From assembly GCA_046533895.1 (NCBI GenBank), contig JAWDOK010000002.1:1-64000 (forward strand): 64,000 bases of DNA. Direction: 5' to 3'. A program made the translations under genes and the position numbers. Positions 1-7,886 of this stretch are shown piece by piece. Source of the stretch: Acidianus hospitalis (GTDB lineage: Archaea > Thermoproteota > Thermoprotei_A > Sulfolobales > Sulfolobaceae). Each line of letters begins with the position of its first letter. Position 1 is the first letter of the stretch. The notes under the pieces are model-generated. The model was not told the DNA's origin, ran no database searches, and saw only the letters and a list, made by a program, of their open reading frames with translations.

Positions 1-1895
1 ACTAATGGACTAAATCCGTTATTGTCATCTCCAGGATGGCCATATCCTGTTATATTCTTTACATATATTATTTTACCGTTAGTTACGTTTGCTACTAATA
101 ATACTTGTCTAACATATATTTGATTTAAGTATACTCCATGGTATATTGGATATCCCATAAAGCTATCAACTAAATAGCAGCCATAAATTGCCGGTACTGC
201 ATCTCCTACAGAAGATCCATAAGCAAAAGGCACCTTAATTATGTATGCAGGAGTTCCATTATTTGCGTATAATGCAATTATAGCAGACATATTAACTGGA
301 TATCCTGGAGAAAATGCAGTTATTACTAATGCATATCCTTTACCTATATAGAGATTTAAGCTTGCCATGTTAGCACTACCATCATACGAATAATTCCAAA
401 TTAACTGGCCATTAGTTGCATTTAATGCGTAAACGTTTCCATCTCCATCATCAAATATTACCATACCGTTATATACTACTGGAGTAGGCATTGCTTGAGA
501 TTTTGTTAAGAATAACCACTTAGGTACGCCAGTAGACGCGTTAACCGCTAATAATCCGGTTAATCCAGTATATAAACCTCTATGGCCTCCTCCATAGGCG
601 TTTAACTTACCTTGTTCATAGGTAAATGTTGCCGGACCAAGACCTACGTAAACTAAACCATGATAAACTACTGGCTCTGACATTATTACTGCTGCTGGAG
701 TAGTCAAGATCCATACTGCCTTCCCATTATATGCGTTTATAGCATATAATTGTCCACTATCTGAACCTACATATACTATTCCATTAGCAAATGACGGACC
801 TACGGCGTCTCCAGCTGCCTGCTCATAACCAGAGCCAAATTCAGAGCCTAAAAGCTTAATATCCTCTTCCCAAGCAGTTATGTTTCCATATTGGAAAGCA
901 TTCATTTGTTGATATATCCAAGATGTATTAAGATCACCAGAGAAAACTGGATTTCTACATTCACTGTTTGCATACATAATCCAACACGATGGTCCAGTAG
1001 CCTCCTTAGGATAATTGCAGGGATAATAATAAGTTGTAAATCCGAAACCGTGTAAGTAACTGGTTATTTCCTCAGCTTGGACGCAGACAGAGACTGCAAC
1101 AGAAGGTTTGCCCATTGACTCATTCAGTATTTGCCAAAACTGATAGATGGCCTTCATTAGCTCAGGATTACTTTGTGTTATTAATTCTTCCATTACCTCT
1201 TCTGGAGTCAATTTATCTATAGCACTTGGAGGATATGAGGGGCCTAACAATAGCCATGTCCCATTAGGTCCAGTGACTATTAACATTGTAACTACGTGAG
1301 GTGGCGATTTATATTGGCCAACTATAGGTACGTTATAAGTTACTGCAATATTGTAAACCCATTGGGGCGCAAATTCCTTAAGTTCCATTAATCCATAATA
1401 TATTGCAATAGTGTTACTTATACTATAATTCATAGGTTGTGGAGTAGGCAATAGAGCTTCGTTTAAATATTGATTATACATATAAATCCAATCGAAAATT
1501 ATTGGTGAATTCTTTGGAGCCTTATATCCTTCAAATATTAACCCTGGAACATTAGGTGGAGTTCTATAAGGATCTGAAGTATGAAATTCATATGTAAAGT
1601 TAAAACCATAATGAGATAGAACATAAAATATTAGCCATGAATCCATAGCAGCTACGTGGCAACCTATCCATCCATCTAAGAACACCTCTGTCTTATTTAC
1701 TGGCGCAAAATCTTGATTAGTTACCTTAACCCATTCTCCAGGCTTCACTGCAGATGGAGGAACCCATTGTGCATTCTTAAGATAGTTAGGTTGAGCAGTA
1801 GTTGGATGAGTCTGAGACAGTAAATAGGCACTTGAGGCTACTCCAACTAATATTGCCATGATTAGGAAACTTTCAACTAATCTTCTTTTTAGCAT
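1..1895 (-). CDS. DUF929-like / PQQ-type beta-propeller secreted protein (3' end cut by window edge)
   Basis: The frame is open from the ATG at 1893-1895 to the left edge, about 630 codons. The start gives a positively charged N-terminus (MLKRRL) and one hydrophobic segment at about residues 9-27, so the protein is probably exported or membrane-anchored. The next ~250 residues resemble the Sulfolobales DUF929 thioredoxin-like domain, but the expected CxxC is reduced to a single Cys (GCHVAAMDSW). The rest holds repeated units such as YAINAYNGKAVW, AVNASTGVPKW and ALNATNGQLIWNY, typical of PQQ/BamB-like propeller blades. Substrate and role are unknown. A decayed C-terminal copy of a similar protein lies at 2969-3256. 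Domain reading is by eye; DUF929 is the less certain part. Confidence 0.75.
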   Translation of the reverse strand, partial: MLKRRLVESFLIMAILVGVASSAYLLSQTHPTTAQPNYLKNAQWVPPSAVKPGEWVKVTNQDFAPVNKTEVFLDGWIGCHVAAMDSWLIFYVLSHYGFNFTYEFHTSDPYRTPPNVPGLIFEGYKAPKNSPIIFDWIYMYNQYLNEALLPTPQPMNYSISNTIAIYYGLMELKEFAPQWVYNIAVTYNVPIVGQYKSPPHVVTMLIVTGPNGTWLLLGPSYPPSAIDKLTPEEVMEELITQSNPELMKAIYQFWQILNESMGKPSVAVSVCVQAEEITSYLHGFGFTTYYYPCNYPKEATGPSCWIMYANSECRNPVFSGDLNTSWIYQQMNAFQYGNITAWEEDIKLLGSEFGSGYEQAAGDAVGPSFANGIVYVGSDSGQLYAINAYNGKAVWILTTPAAVIMSEPVVYHGLVYVGLGPATFTYEQGKLNAYGGGHRGLYTGLTGLLAVNASTGVPKWLFLTKSQAMPTPVVYNGMVIFDDGDGNVYALNATNGQLIWNYSYDGSANMASLNLYIGKGYALVITAFSPGYPVNMSAIIALYANNGTPAYIIKVPFAYGSSVGDAVPAIYGCYLVDSFMGYPIYHGVYLNQIYVRQVLLVANVTNGKIIYVKNITGYGHPGDDNNGFSPL

Positions 1896-2347
1896 GGCTT
1901 GTCAAGCTAAATCTATATTATAATTAAATAAATCTATTAATAATGGAATATAAGGAAAAAACTTTTATTTAGATAAGTTATATTTAACTTTTATTTAGTA
2001 ATTTCTTATGATATATAAAGATTTCACCTTACTTTGAATCATATTTAATTAATAATCATGCCTTCACGTCGATTATTTGAAAGAATAAACATAATTAAGT
2101 AGACAATCTAAAAACTTTTTATAGTTTATATGATAAATTAATTATTTTAATCAATAGAAATTAGAAAAATAAAGATTTATATTTTAAAAATATAAATAAA
2201 TTGTTATACAAACTCAAAAAATATAGAATATATTAGAGAAGATTTAAAACTAATAAAAATAAAACCTACAATAAAGATTGTATCGAACATTAAGTAAAGG
2301 AAACTAATAAAATATTAATTGTATGACTACTTTTAATATACTTAAAT
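1896..2347. other. AT-rich intergenic region without recognisable gene
   Basis: I find no ORF above about 40 codons with a plausible start and no RNA gene. The stretch is very AT-rich, with A and T runs, and should carry the promoter of the propeller gene on the minus strand. Confidence 0.5.
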
Positions 2348-2689
2348 TTACATTATTGCCAATTTATGCTTTTTTATTACATGAATATATGCTAGAACAA
2401 ATCCGAGCATTGTAGAAATTAAGCTAGTTACTCCTAGTTTTAATGAATATTCAGAAAAAGTTAATGCATGAATGGAAATTACGATTCCATATAATAGAAA
2501 TGCTACTCCTATAATCATGACTAAAGCTAGTATGCTTCTATATTTTCCACTTCTTTGGAATTTTCTTCTCCATATTTCTCCTCCAGAATAAAATAATGTT
2601 ATTCCAAGAATAAGTGGATAATGAAGTATTACTGAATTAGACAATTGAATTACAAATTTTTGAAGATAATCTATATTAAAAAGAACCAA
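2348..2689 (-). CDS. small multi-pass membrane protein of unknown function
   Basis: The ORF encodes 113 residues with three to four hydrophobic helices at about 20-38, 50-72, 78-100 and a basic C-terminus (HVIKKHK). A short basic loop (WRRKFQRSGKYR) near residue 40 suggests a defined topology. No family is recognised. It lies between the propeller gene and the small ORF at 2717, inside the accessory region left of the integrase fragment. The hydrophobic pattern makes it more credible than a chance ORF, but AT-rich DNA can produce hydrophobic frames by chance. Confidence 0.5.
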   Translation of the reverse strand: MVLFNIDYLQKFVIQLSNSVILHYPLILGITLFYSGGEIWRRKFQRSGKYRSILALVMIIGVAFLLYGIVISIHALTFSEYSLKLGVTSLISTMLGFVLAYIHVIKKHKLAIM

Positions 2690-2716
2690 AAATATTATGG
2701 AGGAATAACAAATAGT

Positions 2717-2962
2717 CTAATCTGCTATTCTACTATTCTTAAAAGAGCCATAAACTCTTATCCATGGAGATTTAGTGGAAGAAGGTATAAGATCCTTATC
2801 TGACGTAATTTTAATTATTCTTATCGGATCTTCAATATACCATAATAGGCCGTTCTTATTTTTTATAATCCCATCGTAATCTAAGTGAAAATCTTTAATT
2901 GACCGACCTAATGGAAACAGTATCTCTACGCCTCTATCAGCAGGTGAAGTAAGCATATCCAA
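2717..2962 (-). CDS. hypothetical protein, 81 aa
   Basis: I do not recognise this ORF. It encodes a mixed-charge soluble-looking peptide beginning MDMLTSPADRGVEILF and ending SFKNSRIAD, without membrane segment, Cys or repeats. Its start is 6 bases from the start of the divergent pseudogene remnant at 2969, so it may itself be a fragment left at a rearrangement junction. Natural amino-acid usage favours past or present coding. Confidence 0.35.
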   Translation of the reverse strand: MDMLTSPADRGVEILFPLGRSIKDFHLDYDGIIKNKNGLLWYIEDPIRIIKITSDKDLIPSSTKSPWIRVYGSFKNSRIAD

Positions 2963-2968
2963 TAATAT

Positions 2969-3256
2969 ATGAGCGGAAGTATAGTCTGGGAGACAGGACT
3001 ACCAGACCTAAAGATACCTCCAACGCTGCCTGGTGGACCTAGAGGAAGCCCAACCTATTACCACGGACTACTATGGGTAGCGGGTGGAAGTAGAGTGTAC
3101 GTGTTGAACCCCAATACTGGAGCCGTACTGTCCATGTATTATATAGGAGGGAGAATGGGAATAGTGAACCCCGTAATAGCTGGAGAAACAATGTACTTGT
3201 AAAACAGCTACGGATGGGTAGTTGCAGTGCCACTGAGCCAAATTTTCCCAGCCTGA
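2969..3256 (+). pseudogene. C-terminal remnant of a PQQ/propeller protein, interrupted by a TAA
   Basis: From 2969 the frame encodes propeller-like sequence (SRVYVLNPNTGAVLSMYY, VNPVIAGETMYL) up to a TAA at 3200-3202. Reading through that TAA, the same frame continues for 17 sensible codons (NSYGWVVAVPLSQIFPA) to TGA at 3254-3256. This looks like a point nonsense mutation near the end of a protein whose N-terminal part is missing; a TAA at 2963-2965 closes the frame upstream. The content is like that of the propeller gene at the left edge, but the DNA is GC-richer: 31 of 60 bases are G or C in 3001-3060. I interpret it as a decayed, probably acquired paralogue. Confidence 0.65.
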
Positions 3257-3716
3257 TATAGCTACAGACAACTAAACAATAACTAATATCTTTTTAAAAA
3301 AAAGTAAAATGAAATAGGAATATAATAAAGAAAATAAAACAATAATGGAATATATGATAATTTTTTCCTTCCATTCCTAACCTTCTCTTTCTGCTCATTG
3401 CGGCAATTATCAACCTCATTTCTCTTCCCAGGGGGCTAACTAAGATAAGAGAAAATCTTCTTTCTCTAGCCTAAGTAATCGTCAGCCTAGATACCTTAAG
3501 ATTCGATCTAGAAACTCCTAGAAAATACCAAGCTAAAGATACTCGCTGGATTATGAAAGGAAAGAGTAAGGAAGAAAAAGACAGGAGAGAAGTAAATCAT
3601 TTTTAGATTATCATCTAGCCTTAATGATACATTTAAACTTTTCAGTATATAATATAACATGTTCGTACTTAATAAACAGTTTATATCTACGCAACTACTG
3701 TTTAAACTACATAAAA
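3257..3716. other. non-coding stretch between pseudogene and permease
   Basis: No supportable ORF. The first ~90 bases are A-rich. The segment 3370-3590 is purine/pyrimidine-skewed and somewhat GC-richer than the flanks, and may be more decayed coding DNA belonging with the neighbouring pseudogene. No repeat or terminal inverted repeat was found. Confidence 0.4.
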
Positions 3717-3728
3717 CTTATATAAAAG
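3717..3728 (+). promoter_or_regulatory. TATA box of the amino-acid permease
   Basis: CTTATATAAAAG is centred about 26 bases before the ATG at 3749, the spacing expected for a leaderless crenarchaeal transcript. It supports the internal start over the upstream ATG at 3659. Confidence 0.6.
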
Positions 3729-3748
3729 CGACGCGAATTTTTTTACCC

Positions 3749-5326
3749 ATGTCTGGAGATAGGGGTCTAAAGAAAGAGATAGGTCTAAAGTCGCTGATCA
3801 TAATAGGAATATCCTCAGCTGTGGCTACTGCCATATTCTTCAGCCCGCTGGAGATGTCAGCAGTAGCTGGTCCAGGGAGCATGTTCTCCTGGTTGTTGGG
3901 AATATTCTTTTACATAATGATTTCAATCACTTATATTGAATTATCTCAGAACTATCCAGAGGCAGGAGGTCCATCTAGATTTTCCATATATAGTCACGGT
4001 GCAGTAACAAACCTGATAAACGCCATGGCAGACCTTGTTTGGTACATTTTCATTCCTCCAATTGAGGCATTCGCAACCATTGAAGGCCTATCATTCATAT
4101 TTCCTTCTCTCTTATTTAACGGAGTACCTACCATCGAAGGAGCAATAGTGGGAGTCCTCTTAATGCTTGGATATATTCCTTTCAATTATTATGGAGTTAA
4201 AACGTTCGCAAAGGTGACATCAGCGTTCGGAATTATCAAGTACATAATTTATATCCTTCCAGCTTTCCTGCTACTGTTTGTTTATTATAACCCGGCTAAT
4301 CTAACTGCATATCACGGGATATTGCCCTTTGGAGTTTCTGGAGTTTTCGCAGCTATGCCTTACGCTATGTTCGCCTTCGGAGGGGCCAGAGTTATCCCAG
4401 ACCTAGCTGAAGAGGTAAAGAATAAGGCGTATTTGATATATGCTTTAATTATTACTGTAGTAACTGAAGGTATAATATACTTGTTCTTCAACTTCGTCTT
4501 CCTGACCAACTTGGACTGGTCAAAGATAGGAGTTACAGCTGGAAATTGGGGTGGATTAAGCCATGTACAAGGAAACCCATTCATTGACTTGGCATATGAT
4601 CACGATGCGCAGATAGCTCTGATACTTCTTTTAATAGGAGGAATTATAGGGCCTTTCTTAACCGGTTACGTCTACATGGGAACCGGTTCTAGAGTGCTCT
4701 TTGCAAGCGCAAGGTCGGGATTCGTGGGAAACAAGATGCTAGAACTTCATGAGAAGTACGCTATACCGTATTGGGCTCTGATAGTGTTCGCAGTTGTAGG
4801 ATCTGCGATAGCTTTTCTCTTCGCCCCAGTACCTTCAATTTATGGACTAATAAGCGACGCTACCGTAGCAGGCTATATAGGTTTCGCAACTAATCCTGTG
4901 GCATTATTGGTGTTAAGGAAACAAGGAGCTACCAACTACAAGGTAACTGGTGGGTCTATCATAGCTCCTATAGCTTTCATGGCTTCAGGACTAATTGTGT
5001 TCTGGAGCGGATGGCCTGCAGTACCGTATTCAGTGGTGATACTTGCTGCCGTAAGTGGTGTTCTAGGTGTCATAGGCAAGGTTAAGGAGGGGTTGGCCGA
5101 GTCTCTTTGGTATATGGGCTATATAGCCTTCCTTACGTTCATGACGTACATAGGATCTGATGGAGCGTTGAACTTGATAAATTACGACATGAGCACGATT
5201 ATAGTAGCTTTAGTCTCCCTGCTGGTTTTCTATCCTTTAGGTATAGTACAAGGTCTGAGACAGAGGAACTTCGAGGTACATAAAGAAGCTACAAGTAACC
5301 AAGAAAGTGAGGAAGAGCAAAAGTGA
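3749..5326 (+). CDS. APC-superfamily amino-acid permease
   Basis: A cytoplasmic-membrane secondary transporter, probably for an amino acid or amine. From the ATG at 3749 it has 525 residues and about 12 hydrophobic helices. The first helix region holds the APC-type SSAVATAIFFSPLEMSAVAGPGSMFSW stretch, shortened here to its core GIS-SAVA and AGPGS elements; a conserved AxGGxRVIPDLAEEVKN element follows near residue 215. The frame is open to an earlier ATG at 3659, but the 30 extra residues (many K and T, not conserved-looking) and the TATA box at 3717 favour 3749. The DNA is GC-richer than most neighbours (27 of 60 in 4801-4860, against 21 of 60 in 26401-26460 of the other permease), which suggests acquisition. 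The substrate cannot be read from sequence. Confidence 0.85.
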   Translation: MSGDRGLKKEIGLKSLIIIGISSAVATAIFFSPLEMSAVAGPGSMFSWLLGIFFYIMISITYIELSQNYPEAGGPSRFSIYSHGAVTNLINAMADLVWYIFIPPIEAFATIEGLSFIFPSLLFNGVPTIEGAIVGVLLMLGYIPFNYYGVKTFAKVTSAFGIIKYIIYILPAFLLLFVYYNPANLTAYHGILPFGVSGVFAAMPYAMFAFGGARVIPDLAEEVKNKAYLIYALIITVVTEGIIYLFFNFVFLTNLDWSKIGVTAGNWGGLSHVQGNPFIDLAYDHDAQIALILLLIGGIIGPFLTGYVYMGTGSRVLFASARSGFVGNKMLELHEKYAIPYWALIVFAVVGSAIAFLFAPVPSIYGLISDATVAGYIGFATNPVALLVLRKQGATNYKVTGGSIIAPIAFMASGLIVFWSGWPAVPYSVVILAAVSGVLGVIGKVKEGLAESLWYMGYIAFLTFMTYIGSDGALNLINYDMSTIIVALVSLLVFYPLGIVQGLRQRNFEVHKEATSNQESEEEQK

Positions 5327-5728
5327 TCTCGAAAGGACGTTTTTCTTCTCTTCATGAGAGGTGTTCCTATTACCTTTAGAAAAGAAGGATGGAAGGGTTA
5401 CGTTTGCCCATGACTTCCTAACGTAAAGTAAGATACACCTTCTCTTTTACTCTCCATTTTCTTTATTCAATGTATTTTACATCATGTATAAATTTCTTTC
5501 AATTATATAAATAAAGAAGAAAAATAATTTAAAAATGAAAGGGAAAAACAATAACGTATGCATAATTAGTTTGCATGTATATATAGACGATTTATTACTC
5601 CACTCATCACAGAATCATATTTCTATGTAAATATCTTATTAAAATAAAAAGGATAATTATCAGGCTAAATATATAGTGAAAAATCATATCTTAAAAAAGA
5701 TAATTTCTAAGTAATTCTATTTTTTCTA
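5327..5728. other. intergenic region, no gene seen
   Basis: The 400 bases after the permease contain no supportable ORF or RNA. The second half is strongly AT-rich, with the repeated motif ATAATTAG and several TATATA runs. Confidence 0.45.
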
Positions 5729-5950
5729 TTACATATTATTTTCATTGCTCAACTTGCACTTTATATGGTCAAGCTCCGTAACGAAAAGTAATTCCCTTAT
5801 TATATCTTTTGCCTTAAGCCTTAAATCGCTAACATCGAAGTCGATTTCCTTTCCTTCACAGAGCTGAGCCATTAGCTGCTGATCCCTTAGCCTACCCAGT
5901 TCTTTAGCCAAAGCTTTCAACCTTTCATCAACGATTCCTAGGTGTGGCAC
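5729..5950 (-). CDS. small helical protein of unknown function, 73 aa
   Basis: The ORF starts with GTG and encodes a charged, helix-prone protein (DERLKALAKELGRLRDQQLMAQL, here cut to its core LKALAKELGRLRDQQ) ending in an Asn-rich tail. No family is recognised. Its start overlaps that of the rightward ORF at 5944 by 7 bases, so both starts cannot have ordinary upstream signals; one or both may begin further in. It lies beside the integrase fragment and may be a gene of the integrated element, but this is inference from position. Confidence 0.45.
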   Translation of the reverse strand: MPHLGIVDERLKALAKELGRLRDQQLMAQLCEGKEIDFDVSDLRLKAKDIIRELLFVTELDHIKCKLSNENNM

Positions 5951-6771
5951 AGCCCATTATAAATAACGATTTTGCTAATACTAGTCTGAGTCTTAGAGAC
6001 ACTTTAGATGCGTCAAATGAGACCCATACAAATAATCTGTTGCACAGAGAGAGAATTTGGGAATTACTAAAGCGAAATAGAGAATTAAGAGAACAAGTGG
6101 AAATTCTGGACTTGTTAGAAAGAATCAGAGAAGAGGGCTTAGTAGGGAATGACGAAATCAAATTCAGGGTTTCAGCGTCATTTAAAGAGCTTTACAACAA
6201 ATATTATGCCCATAGAAAGCCTACACTTAGCCCAAAAACTCAGGTCATTAGAGAGGCTATATTCAGAATCATCTTAGATGATCTGATACTTAGCGGGAAA
6301 ATAGACACTGAGACTCTAAGACAATTTGGCTTTGAAATCCCAAATTTGGAAGAAGTTAGGAAAGCTGAGAGAGTAGTCTACATGCCAATAATTCAAAAGG
6401 AAGAACCTAAAAAGGAAAATTCTGAGAAAGAATCTAAAGAAAAGGAGTTAAAAGATGAATTTAAGCAGAAGTTTAAGGAGTTTGAGAAATTCCTTAATGA
6501 GCTAATCTTTACTCCATATAATTTAATAAATAATGCTTATCTGGTTACTAAGCCTTTAGCAAAGAAGTTATTCCAATATATTGATGAGTTAGCAAACATG
6601 GACAGTACTCCACCAGAGGCTAAACAATTGCTAATAGAAATGAAAGGGTACTTAGCAATGTACCCATTAGCTGAAAGGAACTTCAAAAACGGCATAGCCT
6701 CTATCCCTACTGGAGTACATACACAAGAAATCACGCCTAGGCTGACTAAAATAGAGAAACTCCTAAGCTAA
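5944..6771 (+). CDS. coiled-coil protein of unknown function, probable integrated-element gene
   Basis: From GTG at 5944 the ORF has 275 residues. Residues ~34-65 are strongly charged and helical (RERIWELLKRNRELREQVE), and ~150-185 is a Lys/Glu-rich linker (KKENSEKESKEKELK). The C-terminal third looks globular. No membrane segment or nuclease motif is seen. A TATA-like TTATAAATAACG at 5956-5967 lies inside the proposed N-terminus, so a start at the TTG at 6040 is possible. It sits just upstream of int(N), where an SSV- or plasmid-type element would keep its own genes. I do not recognise the family. Confidence 0.6.
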   Translation: MAQPIINNDFANTSLSLRDTLDASNETHTNNLLHRERIWELLKRNRELREQVEILDLLERIREEGLVGNDEIKFRVSASFKELYNKYYAHRKPTLSPKTQVIREAIFRIILDDLILSGKIDTETLRQFGFEIPNLEEVRKAERVVYMPIIQKEEPKKENSEKESKEKELKDEFKQKFKEFEKFLNELIFTPYNLINNAYLVTKPLAKKLFQYIDELANMDSTPPEAKQLLIEMKGYLAMYPLAERNFKNGIASIPTGVHTQEITPRLTKIEKLLS

Positions 6772-6780
6772 TTGGTTTTA

Positions 6781-6818
6781 CTGCAGACTAAATTTCCTTA
6801 GCAGCTGCATGCAGCAGC
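6781..6818. repeat. GC-rich palindrome cluster (CTGCAG / GCTGCATGCAGC)
   Basis: CTGCAG at 6781-6786 is followed by GCTGCATGCAGC at 6804-6815, a perfect 12-base palindrome extended by further GCAGC repeats on both sides. It lies between the 275-residue ORF and int(N). It could be an operator, a hairpin terminator or an element-specific recognition site. Confidence 0.4.
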
Positions 6819-6926
6819 ACTTGAATTTAGACAGAGCTTCTAAGTATCATATATTCAGTTTTTTGCAAAAGTGTGGACTTTTTACCGTCTTCTTTCAACT
6901 CCACGCTGATCGTTCTATTAGAATGA

Positions 6927-6937
6927 GTATTTAAACC
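6927..6937 (+). promoter_or_regulatory. TATA-like box upstream of int(N)
   Basis: GTATTTAAACC is centred about 28 bases before the ATG at 6960. The integrase fragment therefore still has a reasonable leaderless promoter. Confidence 0.5.
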
Positions 6938-7136
6938 CACGTTACTTAACATTCTTAGAATGCCTTCCTTTTATGTCAATTCTAAATTCTACGTAAAAGG
7001 GATTAAAGGTAAGTATTATGTTTACTCAATAGAGAAGGGTGATGGCGGTAAGCAAAGGCATAATTACATCGGCCCCTTAGATAAGATAATAGAAACTTAC
7101 ATAACAGTAGGGGGAGTGGGGGATATGCCCCCAAAG

Positions 7137-7178
7137 TGCTCCGGCCGGGATTTGAACCCGGGCCACAGGCTTGAGAGG
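7137..7178. other. probable attachment site in the 3' half of tRNA-Glu
   Basis: The int(N) frame enters the tRNA at its 3' end, so the crossover repeat should lie between the 3' end and the anticodon loop. The exact core cannot be set without the second copy. Confidence 0.45.
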
Positions 7179-7211
7179 CCTGCATACTTGACCGGGCTAT
7201 ACTACCGGAGC
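7137..7211 (-). tRNA. tRNA-Glu (anticodon CUC)
   Basis: On the minus strand the acceptor arms GCTCCGG and CCGGAGC pair, with discriminator A at 7137 and no encoded CCA. The T arm reads GGTTCAAATC between CCCG and CGGG-type stems. The anticodon arm is CAGGC-CTCTCAA-GCCTG, giving CUC, for GAG codons. No intron is seen. The 3' half serves as the integration target for the element whose int(N) overlaps it. Confidence 0.93.
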
Positions 7212-7307
7212 GAGATATAATTAGTAAGCTGAAATATTTAAAACTTTCTGACTTTAACTTATCATTTTCCAGAAAAACTTATTTCTTTTACCCCGAAGAT
7301 TTTCGGG

Positions 7308-7886
7308 ATGCTATACGTAAGTTTTAAGGTAAATCACGAGGACTGGTCTAAGGGAATTAACTATTCTAGAAATTCATTGTCAGTATTGGATATAAAACCT
7401 TCCACTAATGGAGCAAGGCTTTTAATAGAATTTAAAGGAAAAGAAGAGGATGCAAAAAAGCTTAAGTGGAACCTTTCAAGAGTTTCCAAATTCAAATACC
7501 TAGGAACTATAATAGTTAATGAACCAATAGAACGCATATTGTCTAACTATATTATAATGAATGGTATTGCAACTAACGACGGAATATACTGGACAGTAAT
7601 TCTTTCAGATTATACTGAATTAAAGAAAATGTTGAAGGATTTTGTCGAGCATCATATAGAAGTCAAGGTTGTTAAGGTAATTAAGGTAAAATCAGAGGAT
7701 GTATTAACTGCTAGGCAAGAACAAATTTTAAAGATAGCTTTTGAGGCTGGTTATTTTGATTATCCTAAGAAGATCAGAATTAAGGAATTAGCGGAGAAAC
7801 TAAATATGAGTGTTTCAAATTTATCGGAAATTTTAAGAAGAGCAGAGAGAAACGTTATTGAAACGTTTTTTAGGGAGAGGAGTTAA
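7308..7886 (+). CDS. HTH-10 (bacterio-opsin activator-type) transcription regulator
   Basis: A 192-residue DNA-binding protein. The C-terminal ~55 residues (LTARQEQILKIAFEAGYFD, then IKELAEKLNMSVSNLSEILRR) are the HTH-10 domain found in archaeal Bat-like regulators. The N-terminal ~130 residues form an alpha/beta region that may sense a ligand. The TAA stop overlaps the ATG of the next gene by one base (TAATG), so the two are co-translated and the regulator may control the aminotransferase-like gene or its pathway. The target is unknown. Confidence 0.8.
   Translation: MLYVSFKVNHEDWSKGINYSRNSLSVLDIKPSTNGARLLIEFKGKEEDAKKLKWNLSRVSKFKYLGTIIVNEPIERILSNYIIMNGIATNDGIYWTVILSDYTELKKMLKDFVEHHIEVKVVKVIKVKSEDVLTARQEQILKIAFEAGYFDYPKKIRIKELAEKLNMSVSNLSEILRRAERNVIETFFRERS

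Larger units (their letters stand above)
5729..7178. mobile_element. right end of an SSV-type integrated virus or plasmid, or its remnant
   Basis: In SSV-type integration the circular element recombines into the 3' half of a tRNA gene and splits its integrase gene. The N-terminal part overlaps the tRNA at one border and the C-terminal part lies at the other. Here int(N) overlaps tRNA-Glu, so the element must lie to the left. The left limit given is only the first orphan ORF. No second copy of the tRNA 3' half and no int(C) is present between 1 and 6960, so the other border is outside the window or deleted. Confidence 0.5.
6960..7220 (+). pseudogene. int(N): N-terminal fragment of an SSV-type tyrosine recombinase
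   Basis: Residues ~10-55 (KGKYYVYSIE, then YIGPLDKIIETYI, then GGVGDMPP) match the N-terminal domain of the SSV1 integrase, which has the same order of motifs (GRYYVY, YVGPL, VVGD). From about residue 57 the frame reads the antisense of the tRNA-Glu gene (KCSGRDLNPGHRLERP), just as SSV1 int reads its tRNA-derived attP (PGFEPG). The catalytic C-terminal domain is absent. The 86-codon frame ends at 7218-7220, just past the tRNA. This is the classic partitioned int(N) form and cannot recombine by itself. ATG start and a TATA-like box support expression, or at least recent origin. Confidence 0.85.

Noticed and set aside
3659..3748. N-terminal 30-residue extension of the APC permease
   Set aside because: The residues look unconserved and the TATA box at 3717 lies within them with correct spacing to the ATG at 3749.
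1..6959. Second copy of the tRNA-Glu 3' half (attR) or int(C)
   Set aside because: Reading both strands I found no matching GATTTGAACCC-type sequence or integrase catalytic domain.
7003..7185. Minus-strand ORF across int(N) and the tRNA
   Set aside because: It is the antisense of the integrase fragment and of the tRNA stem sequences; no protein-like features of its own.
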